A stretch of 64,000 nucleotides of DNA, taken from assembly GCA_022432975.1 (NCBI GenBank), contig CM039502.1, forward strand, positions 6,500,375 through 6,564,374, written 5' to 3'. Position numbers and translations under genes: made by a program. The stretch is from Begonia masoniana (lineage: Eukaryota > Streptophyta > Magnoliopsida > Cucurbitales > Begoniaceae). Below the pieces are notes generated by a model that saw nothing but the letters and a program-made list of their open reading frames with translations, ran no database searches and was not told where the DNA came from. Below, piece by piece: positions 1 through 11,160 of the stretch; position 1 is the stretch's first letter, and the number at the start of each line of letters is the position of its first letter.

Positions 1-1197
1 CTGGACAACAAATTTTGCAATCCCTTGCATCCGGCAAGGCAACGGATAGGTCAAATGCTTCTAACTCCTCAGCAGCAAGATCACCATCTACTGTTAGTTC
101 AGGCACGAATGGCAGACCGCTGCAAGGGGACGATTCTAATGGTCAAATTGATTTAACTAGTGCCATGTCTCGGGCGCTTCAGAATCCTGCTTTAAGTGGT
201 TTCCTAACTGGTGTTTCAGACCAACTTGGTGCTGGTTCTCCTGATGTCTTGAGGAACATGTTGCAACAGGTCACACAGAGTCCCCAAATGAGAAATACTG
301 TCAATGAAATAGCTCGACAGATTGACACCCAAGAAGTTGAGAGGATGTTTACTGGGATGGGGAGAGACCAAAGTGGCAGCCTTGATTTCCAAAAGATTTT
401 CCAACAGATGATGCCAGTAGTTTCACGAGTCTTTAATAGAGGATCAACAGAAACGTTCCCGAGTATGGAAACTGATTTACAGCCAAATCATGACAGGTCA
501 CTCAACTCTGACAAACTTGGACGGAATTCTCAGGTTTGTTGAACACCTGGGTCTTTTGTATGGATTCTTCTTGATGCAGTGATAGTTTTTCGCCTTGTGT
601 GTAATCTTTACATGCTACCATGGCTATCGTTTATGCTGATTTTTAATCATAGTTTCTTTAATAGCTAATTACCATTCATTTGAAAGACCGAGTACATCTA
701 TCCAGAAATAAGGCAACTAAGACATGCATTTGATTGTAACTGTTGCTAGTCTTTTCTTATTGCATTCATCTTTGTTATCTTAATGCTTATCTGCACGAAA
801 CACGCTTCTTTTAGTGATGTTTTTTGTTATAGTCTTTTTTATTTTATTGTTATGAAAAAGGTTGACGTCCAGCCGGTAGTCCAGAGATTGAACACCAGAG
901 TCCACCTGGTGATATTTTTCAAGCAGTAGTTGAAAGGTCAGTTCAGTTTGCTGATGATAACAATAGTTTGGAGGATATGGTGGGGGAGTTGTGCACGGAT
1001 GATGAACTTATCAATGTAAGTAATTTATAACCTTGGTTTGCTGCTCATGTCGATCTTTTTTGGGCTGCTTGAAAGTTGCAGTCCTGTTGTGATATAGAGA
1101 TGTCTTTTTATTGATAAATTATCGACAGGATTATTTGGACATCTTGCGACAAGATTTAAGCAAACTATTAGAAGGCGATGGTAACAAGAAAAGCTGA
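1..1197 (+). CDS. BAG6-like ubiquitin-domain protein, 3' end only
   Basis: C-terminal part of a plant large proline-rich BAG6-like protein (ubiquitin-like superfamily, cytosolic chaperone/quality-control role in the family). The reading frame is open from base 3, so the 5' part, including the ubiquitin-like domain, lies before the window. Exons I can join in phase: 3-533, 887-1015 and 1129-1197, with stop TGA at 1195-1197. The first exon carries a Met/Gln-rich segment (LQNPALSGFLTG, then MLQQVTQSPQMRNTVNEIA and MFTGMGRDQSGSLDFQKIF) typical of the family's repeats around the BAG-like C-terminus. The last exons give SPPGDIFQAVVERS and DYLDILRQDLSKLLEGDG. The acceptor at 886/887 is weak; I chose it because it alone keeps phase 0. 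The identity is from family resemblance, with no full-length comparison. Confidence 0.75.
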
Positions 1198-1990
1198 TAT
1201 ATGCGAGCTTCCCATAAGAATTCATCATGTACATGGGGGAGCCTTGCGAACCAGTGAAGTATGCTGTCTAACAATCTCCCGAGGTGAAATAGAACTTCAT
1301 TCCACAGGTACACTGAATGTCTGTACAAATTGAGATTTGGATGCTGCATGAGCCCAATAAGTTGTGTTTGTACTTGCATACTTTTCGACTGAGCTTCATT
1401 GTATTGAACTAGTGGTATTATTCATACCATCACGCGATTGGGTTCTGTATTAATTATTGATCAAAGAACTACCATACTTCGGTTTGACTTGATCAAATTT
1501 CAGAATGGGTTGGTGTTTGGGATGATTAGCTTGGGTAAGGTTCTAGCGTGGCTAAATTCTACAAATATATATTGTTTTTTGCTGTCACAAGTAGAAATGT
1601 AACATGTTATTTTTTGCTACATCATCGTCAGTAAGTGGGATATTATCATAGTAAATGTGGGGAAACCAGAATCTAGGGGTTATGAAGCCATTAATGGATG
1701 AAAGCAAAGGTTGTTCCTGAAATTAGAAGTTTTAATACAAATATATGTTCCTCCCAACTAGCATCTTCCGTAAGGAGTTAGACAAGTGTATGAGCACACA
1801 AATGTAGGTTCTAGTGTTATTCTCCCATCTTCTTGGGTTGGGGGTCTGCCTGTGTGGTGGTAATTGGTTGTTCCAAAATCTCTTTTGGGTAGGTAGGCCA
1901 AAAAGCGAGCTTCTTAGTGCACCTAATGCCTCCTAGGTTTGCTTTTAAGCTTGCTCTAACAAGTACTTCAATATGAGATGGTTGATGCAT
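1198..1990. other. 3' flank of the BAG6-like gene, no gene seen
   Basis: The first 200 bases or so are the 3' UTR of the upstream gene, with several T-rich and TTGTA-type 3'-end signals. The remainder is AT-rich. No coding exon, RNA gene or clear repeat was recognised on either strand. Confidence 0.5.
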
Positions 1991-3010
1991 ATTTTGTTTT
2001 GGAGACTTTGGCATTGCTACAGTCATTGGCATTGTTCTAAATGATTCATCTAATATCTCATCAATGATGAGAATAGGAAACTTATCTTTCATACTGATTG
2101 AATTGAGAGCTTTACAGTCCATGAATTGCATTTCTTCTTAACAAGTAGAACAGATGAAGAAAAGGGACTCACTCTTGTTTATATCGTGTCCGTGTCTAGC
2201 GTTTCCTGCATTGCATGTTCAATCTCACTTTCCCTGAGGCATTCTTCCTATTCGATGTACAAGAAGCAGGGATAAGTGGAATTGTATAATCTTGCTCTTT
2301 TGCGGGGAATACCTCTTGGTTTTAGAAAAGCACTAGAATAATTTTGCAACATTTTAGCCAAATCTGTAGCTTTTTATGTACTTTCATTTGTTGTTTTCTC
2401 ATCTACCAATCTTATTGTTGAAATCGAGCTATATTGAAGAGAAAAAAAAAAAACACGCAAGTAGTGGATACATAAATTTATATGAAAAACTCAAAATGGG
2501 AAGAAAAAAAAAACATTTAGAGGAGTGAAATTCACAATTTATAAAATTGGAATTGGAACTCTGACCCTGATGAGATTTGCAATAGGGGTATAATTGATCT
2601 GATCTATGTAGAATTTGAATCACTTCGAACTCTAACAATTGTTGTGGATGAAATTCAAAGGGTTGTAGTACAAGGCGCGTCTCTATGAATATGATCAACC
2701 GAAATGACAGTGAAATCTTTGGTCCAAACATATCACAATACTCCCAAAGAAATGAGTATCCTTCCCTTGCAAATTCCATTTTAAGTACTTGCTCAGTAAA
2801 TTACTTGAAATCTTTGGCCACAACGAGCCTTAGGTGCAGCCAGTATGCTTGGCCACTATTGGATCAAGGAAATTGTGCACGGTACTTGAATCAATTCTAA
2901 TGATGATAGCCTTTTCTTTAAAACTGTCATATATCCTCCCTCGTAGTTTGATATGAAGTTCAAACAATTGGCTCATCTTTAGTTCCATCGTTAATCTCCA
3001 TCTTCTTCTT
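1990..3010 (-). mobile_element. Ty3/gypsy remnant (protease then reverse transcriptase)
   Basis: Reading the minus strand from high to low coordinate, 3010-2690 gives a decayed retropepsin: IRIDSSTVHNFLDPIVAKHTG matches the gypsy pattern LIDSGSTHNFLDP..AK..G. Then 2310-2030 gives the start of reverse transcriptase: SPFSSSVLLVKKK followed, after a frameshift, by DCKALNSISMKDKFPILIIDEILDE, against the gypsy motif CVDYRALN..T..DKFPIP.IDELLDE. The protease-to-RT order is right for Ty3/gypsy. Stops and frameshifts are frequent and no LTRs are visible, so it is dead and old. Confidence 0.75.
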
Positions 3011-3024
3011 ATAATCGTTTTAAT

Positions 3025-3356
3025 AGCTGGAATAGATGCAATAATAGCATGAAAACATCTTGGATAGTGAATGCTGTTAATAATTCTGCCATGGCCATTT
3101 GGAAAGATCTCCAGATAGGTTTAATCATGGAAGTGCTTCGAGAATTTATCCAATTCGAAATCTTCTACTGTCTTTATCACTAGGATCAATGAATGTTAAT
3201 AACTATTATACAAAATTCAAGTCGGTGTGGGATGAACCACAAGATTTTACGACAGAGATGAATTCTATGAAGTCTCTGAATGTTGATCAGTGTCAACAAT
3301 TGATTGCACTTTTGAGTTCACAGCCACAACAGAATTTCTCTCATTCCATTTCATGA
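3025..3356 (+). mobile_element. Ty1/copia gag remnant
   Basis: The plus strand reads W-N-R-C-N-N-S-M-K-T-S-W then AMAIWKDLQ and, after one frameshift near 3095, RFNHGSASRIYPIRNLLLS, then NNYYTKFKSVWDE. This follows the copia Gag (UBN2-type) pattern W.RCN.MV.SW, A..IW.DL..RF, R...L......GS.SV..Y....K..WDEL. It lies in the opposite orientation to the adjoining gypsy remnant, so it is a separate, broken insertion. Confidence 0.7.
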
Positions 3357-4335
3357 GAATTTCAACTGTTGATGCTTCTAAATTTTGAAGGTATTTATTT
3401 TCTTTCAAATATTAATGTTCAACCTGAAATTCTACATGCTTCATGTTGGGTGTTAGACAAACGTTAAACTCATCATGTTTGCTTAAATCTTTCTCCTTTT
3501 TTTTTTTTTTTTTGAATCTTATTCTATTCATAATAATTTAGTTACCCTACCCAATAATTCCAAAGTTGCAATAGAACGTACAAGTTCTGTCAAATTAGTG
3601 CTTTATCTTCCTCTCTAAATTTTTCTATTCTCTTCCATTCTAATTTATGCTTAACTTAGGAATGATCGTCAATTCTACTTTTTCTAAATCATCAATATCG
3701 TTTGATTTGAAGAGCGTATCTGTAATGACTTGGATTATAATGAGTCAAGTTTAATTTGAAAAACGTATCGTGGATTGAAAAATTTGGAAGTATGTCTTTG
3801 TAACGGCCCGTTTTTAAAACAAATTTTTAATTATCAGGTAATACAAATTTTTGGGTATTACAGTTATGTAATAAAATTGAACGACCAATGAGATAGTGAC
3901 ACATGTCACTTTAATATTAGTGACAAATTATATGATTAACCTGTAATTAAATGGTAATTAAATTATAGTATTTTGTTGACACATAAAACATACAATGTGT
4001 GTTCATAAGTTTTGATAATTGTTGGAAATTAAAATTAATCTCAATTTTAATATCAAATTTCACATCGTGGTCGGATAATTCCACGAAGATGCAATGGAGT
4101 ATAAGTTAATCTCTACATGTTCAACTTGCTTCAAATTTCCCTCTCATTTTTGAGCAGTTAAGCATTGCAAACCATCACCCCTGCAACACTGCAAGTATGT
4201 GCCACTCCTACTCTTCATCTACTTCTCTCTCTCTCTCTCTCTGTTCGCCATTTTTCCGAGAACAATAATAGGTTCAACGGAGAAGGGAAGTCTGGGTTCT
4301 TATCTGTTTTTTTTTTTTCCTACAACTTTCTTAAA
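3357..4335. other. Upstream region of the SKS5-like gene
   Basis: Mostly AT-rich intergenic DNA with a poly-T run near 3498-3515. From about 4140 it becomes the likely promoter and 5' UTR of the next gene. A pure CT tract lies at about 4225-4242, roughly 95 bases before the start codon, and a second CT tract (about 4512-4545) lies in intron 1. Such pyrimidine tracts are common in plant 5' UTRs; no clear TATA box was chosen. Confidence 0.45.
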
Positions 4336-4510
4336 ATGTTTCTGAGCTTAGCGACGTCCGGATTATTTGAAGTTTTGCTTTGCGTCGTAGTTTCTTTGTT
4401 CGCCATTGTTATTGCGGATGATCCTTACCGATTCTACGACTGGAATGTTACTTTTGCAGACATTTATCCACTCGGTGTAAAACAACAGGTTGGTTCAGAT
4501 TTTTGAATTG

Positions 4511-4548
<38 letters not shown>

Positions 4549-7481
4549 ATTTCATTCTTTTCCACTGTGATGAACTTGATGTCGGTTCTGCTGATTGATT
4601 CCTAGGGAATACTCATCAATGGGCAATTTCCAGGACCCGATGTTCATTCTGCGACCAATGAAAATCTCAGTATTAACGTCCACAACAGTTTGGACGAACC
4701 ATTCCTCATCTCTTGGTACATTCCTAAACTCCAATCTCTCCTTTCTCTCATACCCTCTTAGCAGTGAGAAGATTTTGATGAAAATTTAGGGAAGACAAGA
4801 AAAGAATTGAATGTAAAAAATGCTTGCGTTGAAATACATACGCATCCTTGGATGCACAAACAAACCAACCATTGATGTTGTTCTCTCAGAGTCTTTGAGA
4901 TGTTAAAAATGATGCGTTTCCCAACATAGTCTTGTGTTGAGTAATCTGTAGAATCACCTGTGCTTTCTGATATTGGAATTAGGAAGAGCGGGAGCGAGAG
5001 TAAATTAATGGCTTGCTTTACGACATAAATCATTGTAGGTCTGGTCGTCTTTCTCAAATAACTTGTAATTGTGTATTCTACCAGACTTCCTTGAAGAACT
5101 GATTTCCTCCATTTACTGGCCATTAGATACAATTCAACAAAGACATTTTGATTTGATTTGAGAATGGAAGATTTTTTTATCAGTTGAGTTCAAACTGAAG
5201 AATGCCAATATTCTTTTAGCCTATCTCACGGTATTAGTTTTTGCCAGATGCGTAGGTTTCGCACGTTGTCGGTGATATGGACACCGGTAATTCCACCGTG
5301 CGAGATAACCCAAAAACCAACAACATGATCTTACTTACTCAATCAACTTAAACAGTTTGGTTTGATTTGATTTATGAACAGTTTGTCTCTGCTTTTCTGT
5401 GGCATTGAACAAGCATTGTCAACTTATAAACTGAATGTATCATTTGGATAATTATTGATGGGTGTTATTGGGTTTAAAGGAATGGAATTCAGATGAGGAG
5501 GAATTCGTTTGAAGATGGAGTGGGTGGAACAACATGCCCAATACCCCCTGGCAAAAACTTCACCTACATTTTCCAAGTGAAGGATCAGATTGGGAGCTTC
5601 TTCTATTTCCCTTCTCTTGCATTTCACAAAGCTGCTGGTGGTTTTGGTGGAATCAGGATCTTTACCCGCCCCCGAATTCCCCTTCCATTCCCGGACCCTG
5701 CCGGTGATTTCACCGTCCTCATTGGAGATTGGTACACGGCTAATCACACGGTATACTTCTTCTCACTCTTCGTTACTATTAGTAATCAAACAATCAACTA
5801 AAAACAAAATAATAAGTAATTGGTACACAAAGATTTACTTAAAAAAATATTTTCAGTAAAAAAATTATGGGCAGATCATAAAATCTACTATGTGAAAATC
5901 GAGGTACAATCTTCTATCTTATATAAAGTTATAGAGAAAAAACAAAATTATTGGTTTTTAGGTCACTTTGTTATTGTCATTCAAATAATCTATCAGTACT
6001 TGTAATGTAGAGTTTGAGAGAGAAATTGGATTGCGGAAAAAAGCTTCCATTTCCTGATGGCATTCTCATCAACGGCCGCTGCACCGGCGGCGCCTGGTTT
6101 ATCGTGGAAAAAGGTATACATGAATTATATGAAGATCCTTACAATCTAATGTTATGAAATGCTTTTACTTTCAGGGAAAACTTATAGGCTGAGAATATCA
6201 AACGTGGGTTTGCAGAATTCCCTCAACTTCCGAATTCAAGGACACAAATTGACCCTCATTGAAGTAGAGGGAACCCATACAGTTCAAACCAGCTACTCTT
6301 CACTTGATGTTCATGTTGGCCAGTCTTGTTCTGTTCTTCTCACAGCCGACCAACCTTCTCGGGATTATTACATTGTTGTTAGCACTCGCTTCACCGCCCC
6401 GATTCTCACCTCCACTGCCACTCTCCGTTATGCCAACTCCGTCGGTCCGGTCCAAGGCCCACCTCCTGACGGCCCCACCGTCCAAATCGGCTTTTCCCTC
6501 AACCAAGCTCGCTCCATCAGGTACTTCTAATTTCATGAAAACTGAACAGCCTTAAGTAAGATCAGTATATCATTTAACAGGTTATGTTTGGTAGTATCAA
6601 TCAAATTTCAAACTTTGCTTTTGTAGGACTAATCTCACAGCTAGCGGACCAAGGCTGAACCCACAAGGCTCATACCATTACAGTCTCATTAACATAACTA
6701 AAACCATCGTCCTTACCAGCTCTGCTGGTCCGGTAAACGGAAAGCAAAGATATGCGGTTAATGGCGTATCACATGTCGCCCCCGACACCCCCCTCAAGGT
6801 CGCCGATTATTACAAAATCGACGGAGTCTTCCGTGTCGGAAGCATATCTGACAGACCCTACGATAATGAAATATACCTGGACACATCAGTTTTAGGTGTT
6901 GACTACAGAGCGTTTGTGGAGATTGTGTTCCAAAACAACGAAGATATGGTTCAGAGTTGGCATCTTGATGGATACAATTTCTTTGTCGTCGGGTATTATA
7001 GTGACTCGCACACTTTCTTACTGATTATTGATGTTATTTCATGGCTGCTTGCATGTGTTAACTTCAATCATGAAAATGCAGAATGGATGGAGGGCAATGG
7101 ACTGAGTCTAGACGAGATCATTACAATCTAAGAGATGCCATCAACCGTTGCACAACTCAAGTAATACACAAGAAAAAGTTCTAAAACAGCTTCATCGATT
7201 AATAATCACTAATTTCAAAAACTTAGGCTGTCTTGAGGTTAATTTAATCATTGATTGATGGGTGATGAGTGCAGGTATATCCCAAGTCATGGACTGCCAT
7301 ATACGTGGCTCTAGATAACGTGGGGATGTGGAACTTGAGGTCCGAGTTTTGGGCTCGGCAGTACCTCGGCCAACAACTTTATCTGCGAGTTTATACGCCT
7401 TCAACTTCGTTGAGGGACGAGTTACCTATTCCAAAGAATGCTCTTCTCTGCGGCAGGGCAAGGGGTCGACGGACTCGCTAA
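4336..7481 (+). CDS. SKS5: SKU5-similar monocopper-oxidase-like protein
   Basis: Eight exons join without a phase error: 4336-4488, 4606-4715, 5480-5750, 6011-6113, 6175-6520, 6627-6992, 7082-7160, 7275-7481, giving 544 residues, the usual size for this multicopper-oxidase subfamily. The N-terminus (MFLSLATSG, then a hydrophobic stretch ending near residue 27) is a signal peptide. The mature protein starts DDPYRFYDWNVTFADIYPLG, the hallmark of SKU5/SKS and NTP303-type proteins. GKNFTYIFQVKDQIGSFFYFP, GGIRIFTRPRIPLPFPDPAG and VYPKSWTAIYVALDNVGMW are family blocks. Laccase-type copper ligands are mostly missing: VHNS replaces HWHG, and the final HCH motif is absent, so oxidase activity is doubtful. 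No GPI-anchor tail is seen; it ends GRARGRRTR, unlike SKU5 itself. Likely a secreted cell-wall protein of growth or pollen-type function. The SKS5 symbol rests on resemblance plus gene order. Confidence 0.92.
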
Positions 7482-7955
7482 TTGTCATACTGCCGAGCGA
7501 CTGATGCCTTGTCTGCTGCATTCAAGCTTGGTTGATGCGGAGGAGGAATGAGCAATTTGTGCCATGCATGAGCTCATATTTTTATAAGATAAGATGTAGA
7601 TTGACTTTTTCTTTGTCATTGCACATCATCTAGTCATGGCTACTAATTTGATTAGGTGAAGTTTCATTTCTACTTTCAATGTCTATGGACTCCTTTAATC
7701 AACTACCATTGATGCATCTCCAAGATCTTCTCAATCTACTTGTTGGTTTTGATTACTAGATTTCCCATATTTTTTTTTATAGTAATGTTATTTATAATCT
7801 CTGCTAAACATTAATTTATGTAATTAATATAATAAATTATAAATAATTAAAATAAATTATTAATGATACAAATCAATATTTGTCACATCAGAGTGTACAA
7901 TAAGAGAGTTAACGTAGTATTATTCTTATTTTTAATTATTTACAATTTATTATAT
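7482..7955. other. 3' flank of the SKS5-like gene
   Basis: The 3' UTR probably ends around 7600-7680, followed by AT-rich DNA. No gene or clear repeat is visible. Confidence 0.4.
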
Positions 7956-7959
7956 ATAG

Positions 7960-8330
7960 GATGCACTCTTGAAGAGTGATGACTGTCTGCTCTCGCCAGA
8001 TTTTAAAGAAAGGACGCACGTTTGGAGGGTGGTGACTGTCCGCTCTCGTCCTAATTTTAAGAGAGGACGGTCAGTCGGTCACCACCTTCCCAGAGTGAGT
8101 CCGTTCTCTAGAACAAGCAGATTCTATTTTTTAAAGTCCGTCCATTCTACGACAAAATTCGAGAACAGACGGTCATACAACGTCCGTCAAGGTTCGTTTT
8201 GTTAGGTTATTAATACTTTAAGATTTGGATCGTCAAATTTGATACTTTAAGGTTTTAATTGAAAAAAATGTATACTTTGAGGTCTAAAGCGGTAATTTTC
8301 CTATAATTTATTAATTATTAAGATTGATAA
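7960..8330. repeat. Short tandem/hairpin repeat, probable MITE remnant
   Basis: Two diverged direct copies of a unit beginning GTGATGACTGTCTGCTCTCG lie about 54 bases apart (near 7976 and 8030). The second copy is followed by GTCAGTCGGTCACCACC, which partly pairs back to GGTGGTGAC at 8029-8037. The right end (8215-8305) has ATACTTTAAG-type phrases and ends in GGTAATTTTCCTA, resembling the style of the terminal repeats of the foldback element at 60.7-61.5 kb. The matching left end is not clear. Confidence 0.4.
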
Positions 8331-8576
8331 ATCATTTTTAAAAAATTAATTTATTTGGGCTTTCAGTGACGCGGCAATTACGTTGTGAGTGACTGGTTAC
8401 TGGTTTCCCTAATCAATCCAATTAGATAAGCTTAAAGCTATGTCCGTATCCAAGTTGTGCTTCGTTCCGATCCCATCTTATCATTTTCGGCGGAATCCGA
8501 GCGAGCTACCTTTTTAGAGTCCTCCTGACTTTCAATTGACTCTCTTCTGCAACTGTGTTATCCTTGCAGGATCGGA

Positions 8577-11002
8577 ATGGCGAGTAATCCTTCCGGCTTT
8601 GATGATCGTCTCCTTCTCTCTTACAAATTTCCTGAGGTATCAATTTCTGTCTCTGCTTTTCTCTTACGCGCAGTTCGCAAGCTCCTTCCGTCTTTTCGTG
8701 TTTCTCGATTGAATTTGTAGTTTTTTCTGTTACTGATTTTGGACTCTGATCTTTTGTTCCAATTTACTTGTCAACATGTGATGTTCTTCAGGCAACGCAC
8801 ACATATTCCGAGAGGTAACAAGCTCGTTTATGAATTTTATTTGTTAGAATCCAATTACGGTGCTGTGGTCTTTCCTTTTTATAATTTTGTTGTTCGTAGA
8901 GATGTTGCGTTCTATGCCTTGGGCATCGGAGCTTGTTCCCGTGATGCTGTAGACGCAGATGAGCTCAAATATGTTTACCATGAAAATGGGCAGAAGTTTA
9001 TTCAAGTAGTGTTTTCTGCCTCTGCATAATTTGCTATTTAATTGCTTAGTTGAATTCATTGTATAGTTTCGTGTACGATGGGGCTTAGATGCTCATATTG
9101 CTCCACTTCAATTCAAATTTTAATCTTGTTTGTTTTTAATTGTGTAGGTCTTGCCTACATTTTCTACTTTATTTTCGGCTGGATCTTTGGTAGAGGGAAT
9201 GGATCTACCTGGCTTGCAGTAAGTAATTTTTTGTAGAGCTTGATCTGTTTTCTCTTACTAAACACATTAGATTTTTTTTACCCAACAAAGGAATTGAACC
9301 AAAAAATGGTAGCTGAGGGACTTACAGGCATCATTTTTGGGGTTTTCAGATATGATCCACGTCTTTTGTTGCATGGACAACAATACATAGAAATCTACAA
9401 TCCATTACCGTCTAGTGGCTGTGTAAGGCATCTGTCTTTACCTATATTTCATGATCGATTATGATTTTCTGAGGATAAGTTATGGTGGTAATATTAGCTT
9501 AATGATCCTTTGATGATTTCTGCTTTTACGTCCTTTTATTTGAATTGAATGATAGTTTTCTTTTTTCTGTAATTTGTAGGCAAATTACATATCATTATTC
9601 TGTGTTTGGCCGTTTCCTTTCTTACAGCTTCATTGACCTTTTCATTGTCTATGCAGATACAAAATAAAGTTAGCCTTGCTGGATTGCATGATAAAGGTTT
9701 GTGCATGTTATGGAAGCATGTTTAGCTTACTACTCTTTTTGTGATTTGTGGATTTAATAGCTCAGTTTTCTTGAATTAAGATTTTTGTAGTAGTATGAAT
9801 GTATGGGCTACTAAGTTTGGATAAATGGAGTACTTAACTATCACAATTTTTTCGATTTATGGAAATTTAGCAGCCAAATCTTAAAACGTCCTTACAAATC
9901 ATTGTAGGTAAAGCAGCTATTCTTGAGCTGGAAACAAAAAGCTACAACAAAGAGTCTGGTGAACTGTTATGCATGAACCGGTATGCTCTATCATTTTTAT
10001 GATGTCTAACTTGTTTATGGCTAGGAATTCACCTTAATTGTATGTAATTTTGTAGAACTACTGCCTTCCTGCGAGGTGCTGGTGGCTTCTCAAGTTCATC
10101 TCATCCCTATTCTTATTCAAACTATAAACCAGATAAACCCATTAGAATACCAAAAACACAACCTTCTGCAGTGTATGAGAATTATATCCAGCCATCTCAG
10201 GCAAGTTTTAGCTTTTTCTTATGATTGAGCTAAAATTTTCAAAACAGAGATGGTGTGAATTTGATGTTTTTGTTGTCTACAGGCGTTGTTGTATAGGCTG
10301 TCTGGCGACTACAATCCTCTTCATTCAGATCCACTGGTTGCCAAAAATGCAGGGTTGGTACTCAACACAATCCATTATCTACTTATTTTGGTTGTCTCCT
10401 TTTGTTTTTCGTGGGATTATGTCACCAAGTCTTTCCCTCTATTTTCTGATTTAATAATAGTACTAAAAAAATGAAGAGGAGAGGCTGTATTATGGCTGTT
10501 GGTTTGGTGGGTAATCTGCATGGGCTAATTACAAGGATTTAATGTTTCAGAAACTTGTCGATTTTATATGTTTATAAAGAACATTTAAGGTTCTTTGATA
10601 TGATATTAATTATGAATGTCTGCAAAAAATGTGTTGTCTAGGTTCACGAAGCCGATTCTTCATGGGTTGTGCACACTAGGATTTGCCGTGAGGGCAATCA
10701 TCAAGTGCATTTGTAGAGGAGATCCAAGCATGGTGAAATCTATATCAGGCAAATTTCTTCTGCATGTTTACCCTGGAGAATCTTTGATCACAGAAATGTG
10801 GCTTGAAGGATCCAGGTAATTCTTTTTACTCAAATGTTTCAAATTTTTTGTGTTGAACCATTGACTAGTTTAAACGTTTATAGCAAATATGCAACTCTTG
10901 GTCTGAATTTGCAGGGTGTTGTATCAGACAAAGGTGAAAGAACGCAACCGAACTGTACTATCCGGCTACGTAGACATCAATCGTTTTGCTTCGTCACTTT
11001 AA
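8577..11002 (+). CDS. ECH2: Peroxisomal enoyl-CoA hydratase 2 (MaoC/hotdog type)
   Basis: Hydrates 2-trans-enoyl-CoA to the 3R-hydroxyacyl-CoA, a peroxisomal step used in degrading unsaturated fatty acids. Eleven exons join in phase: 8577-8636, 8792-8814, 8900-9005, 9148-9218, 9350-9422, 9657-9696, 9908-9980, 10056-10200, 10283-10353, 10642-10815, 10915-11002, giving 307 residues, close to the known plant protein. The start is MASNPSGFDDRLLLSYKFPE. The N-terminal hotdog half has DVAFYALGIGAC and DPRLLLHGQQ. The C-terminal catalytic half has YRLSGDYNPLHSDP with the expected Asp and His, then PILHGLCTLGFA. It ends in SSL, a peroxisomal PTS1-type tripeptide. Intron 8 uses a GC donor (CAG|GCAAGT at 10201). 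It lies about 1.1 kb after the SKS5-like gene on the same strand. Confidence 0.95.
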
Positions 11003-11160
11003 GATCATCATCATGGATATCAACTAGATAAATATTTCAATGGCATTGTAGTTTGTCATCTCTAAAATAGCGTAGATATCCATGGTTTTGGTTCATCACG
11101 TTTAAGATCATCATCATGGGTGTCAATTAAAATAAATGTTCCAATGGTATTGTAGTTTGT
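10984..11160 (+). repeat. Tandem duplication over the ECH2 stop codon and 3' UTR
   Basis: Bases 10984-11056 (TTTGCTTCGTCACTTTAAGA onward to TGTAGTTTGT) recur with a few changes at 11087-11160, starting TTTGGTTCATCACGTTTAAG. The first unit holds the last codons and stop of ECH2; the second lies wholly in the 3' UTR. The spacer is about 30 bases. Confidence 0.75.
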
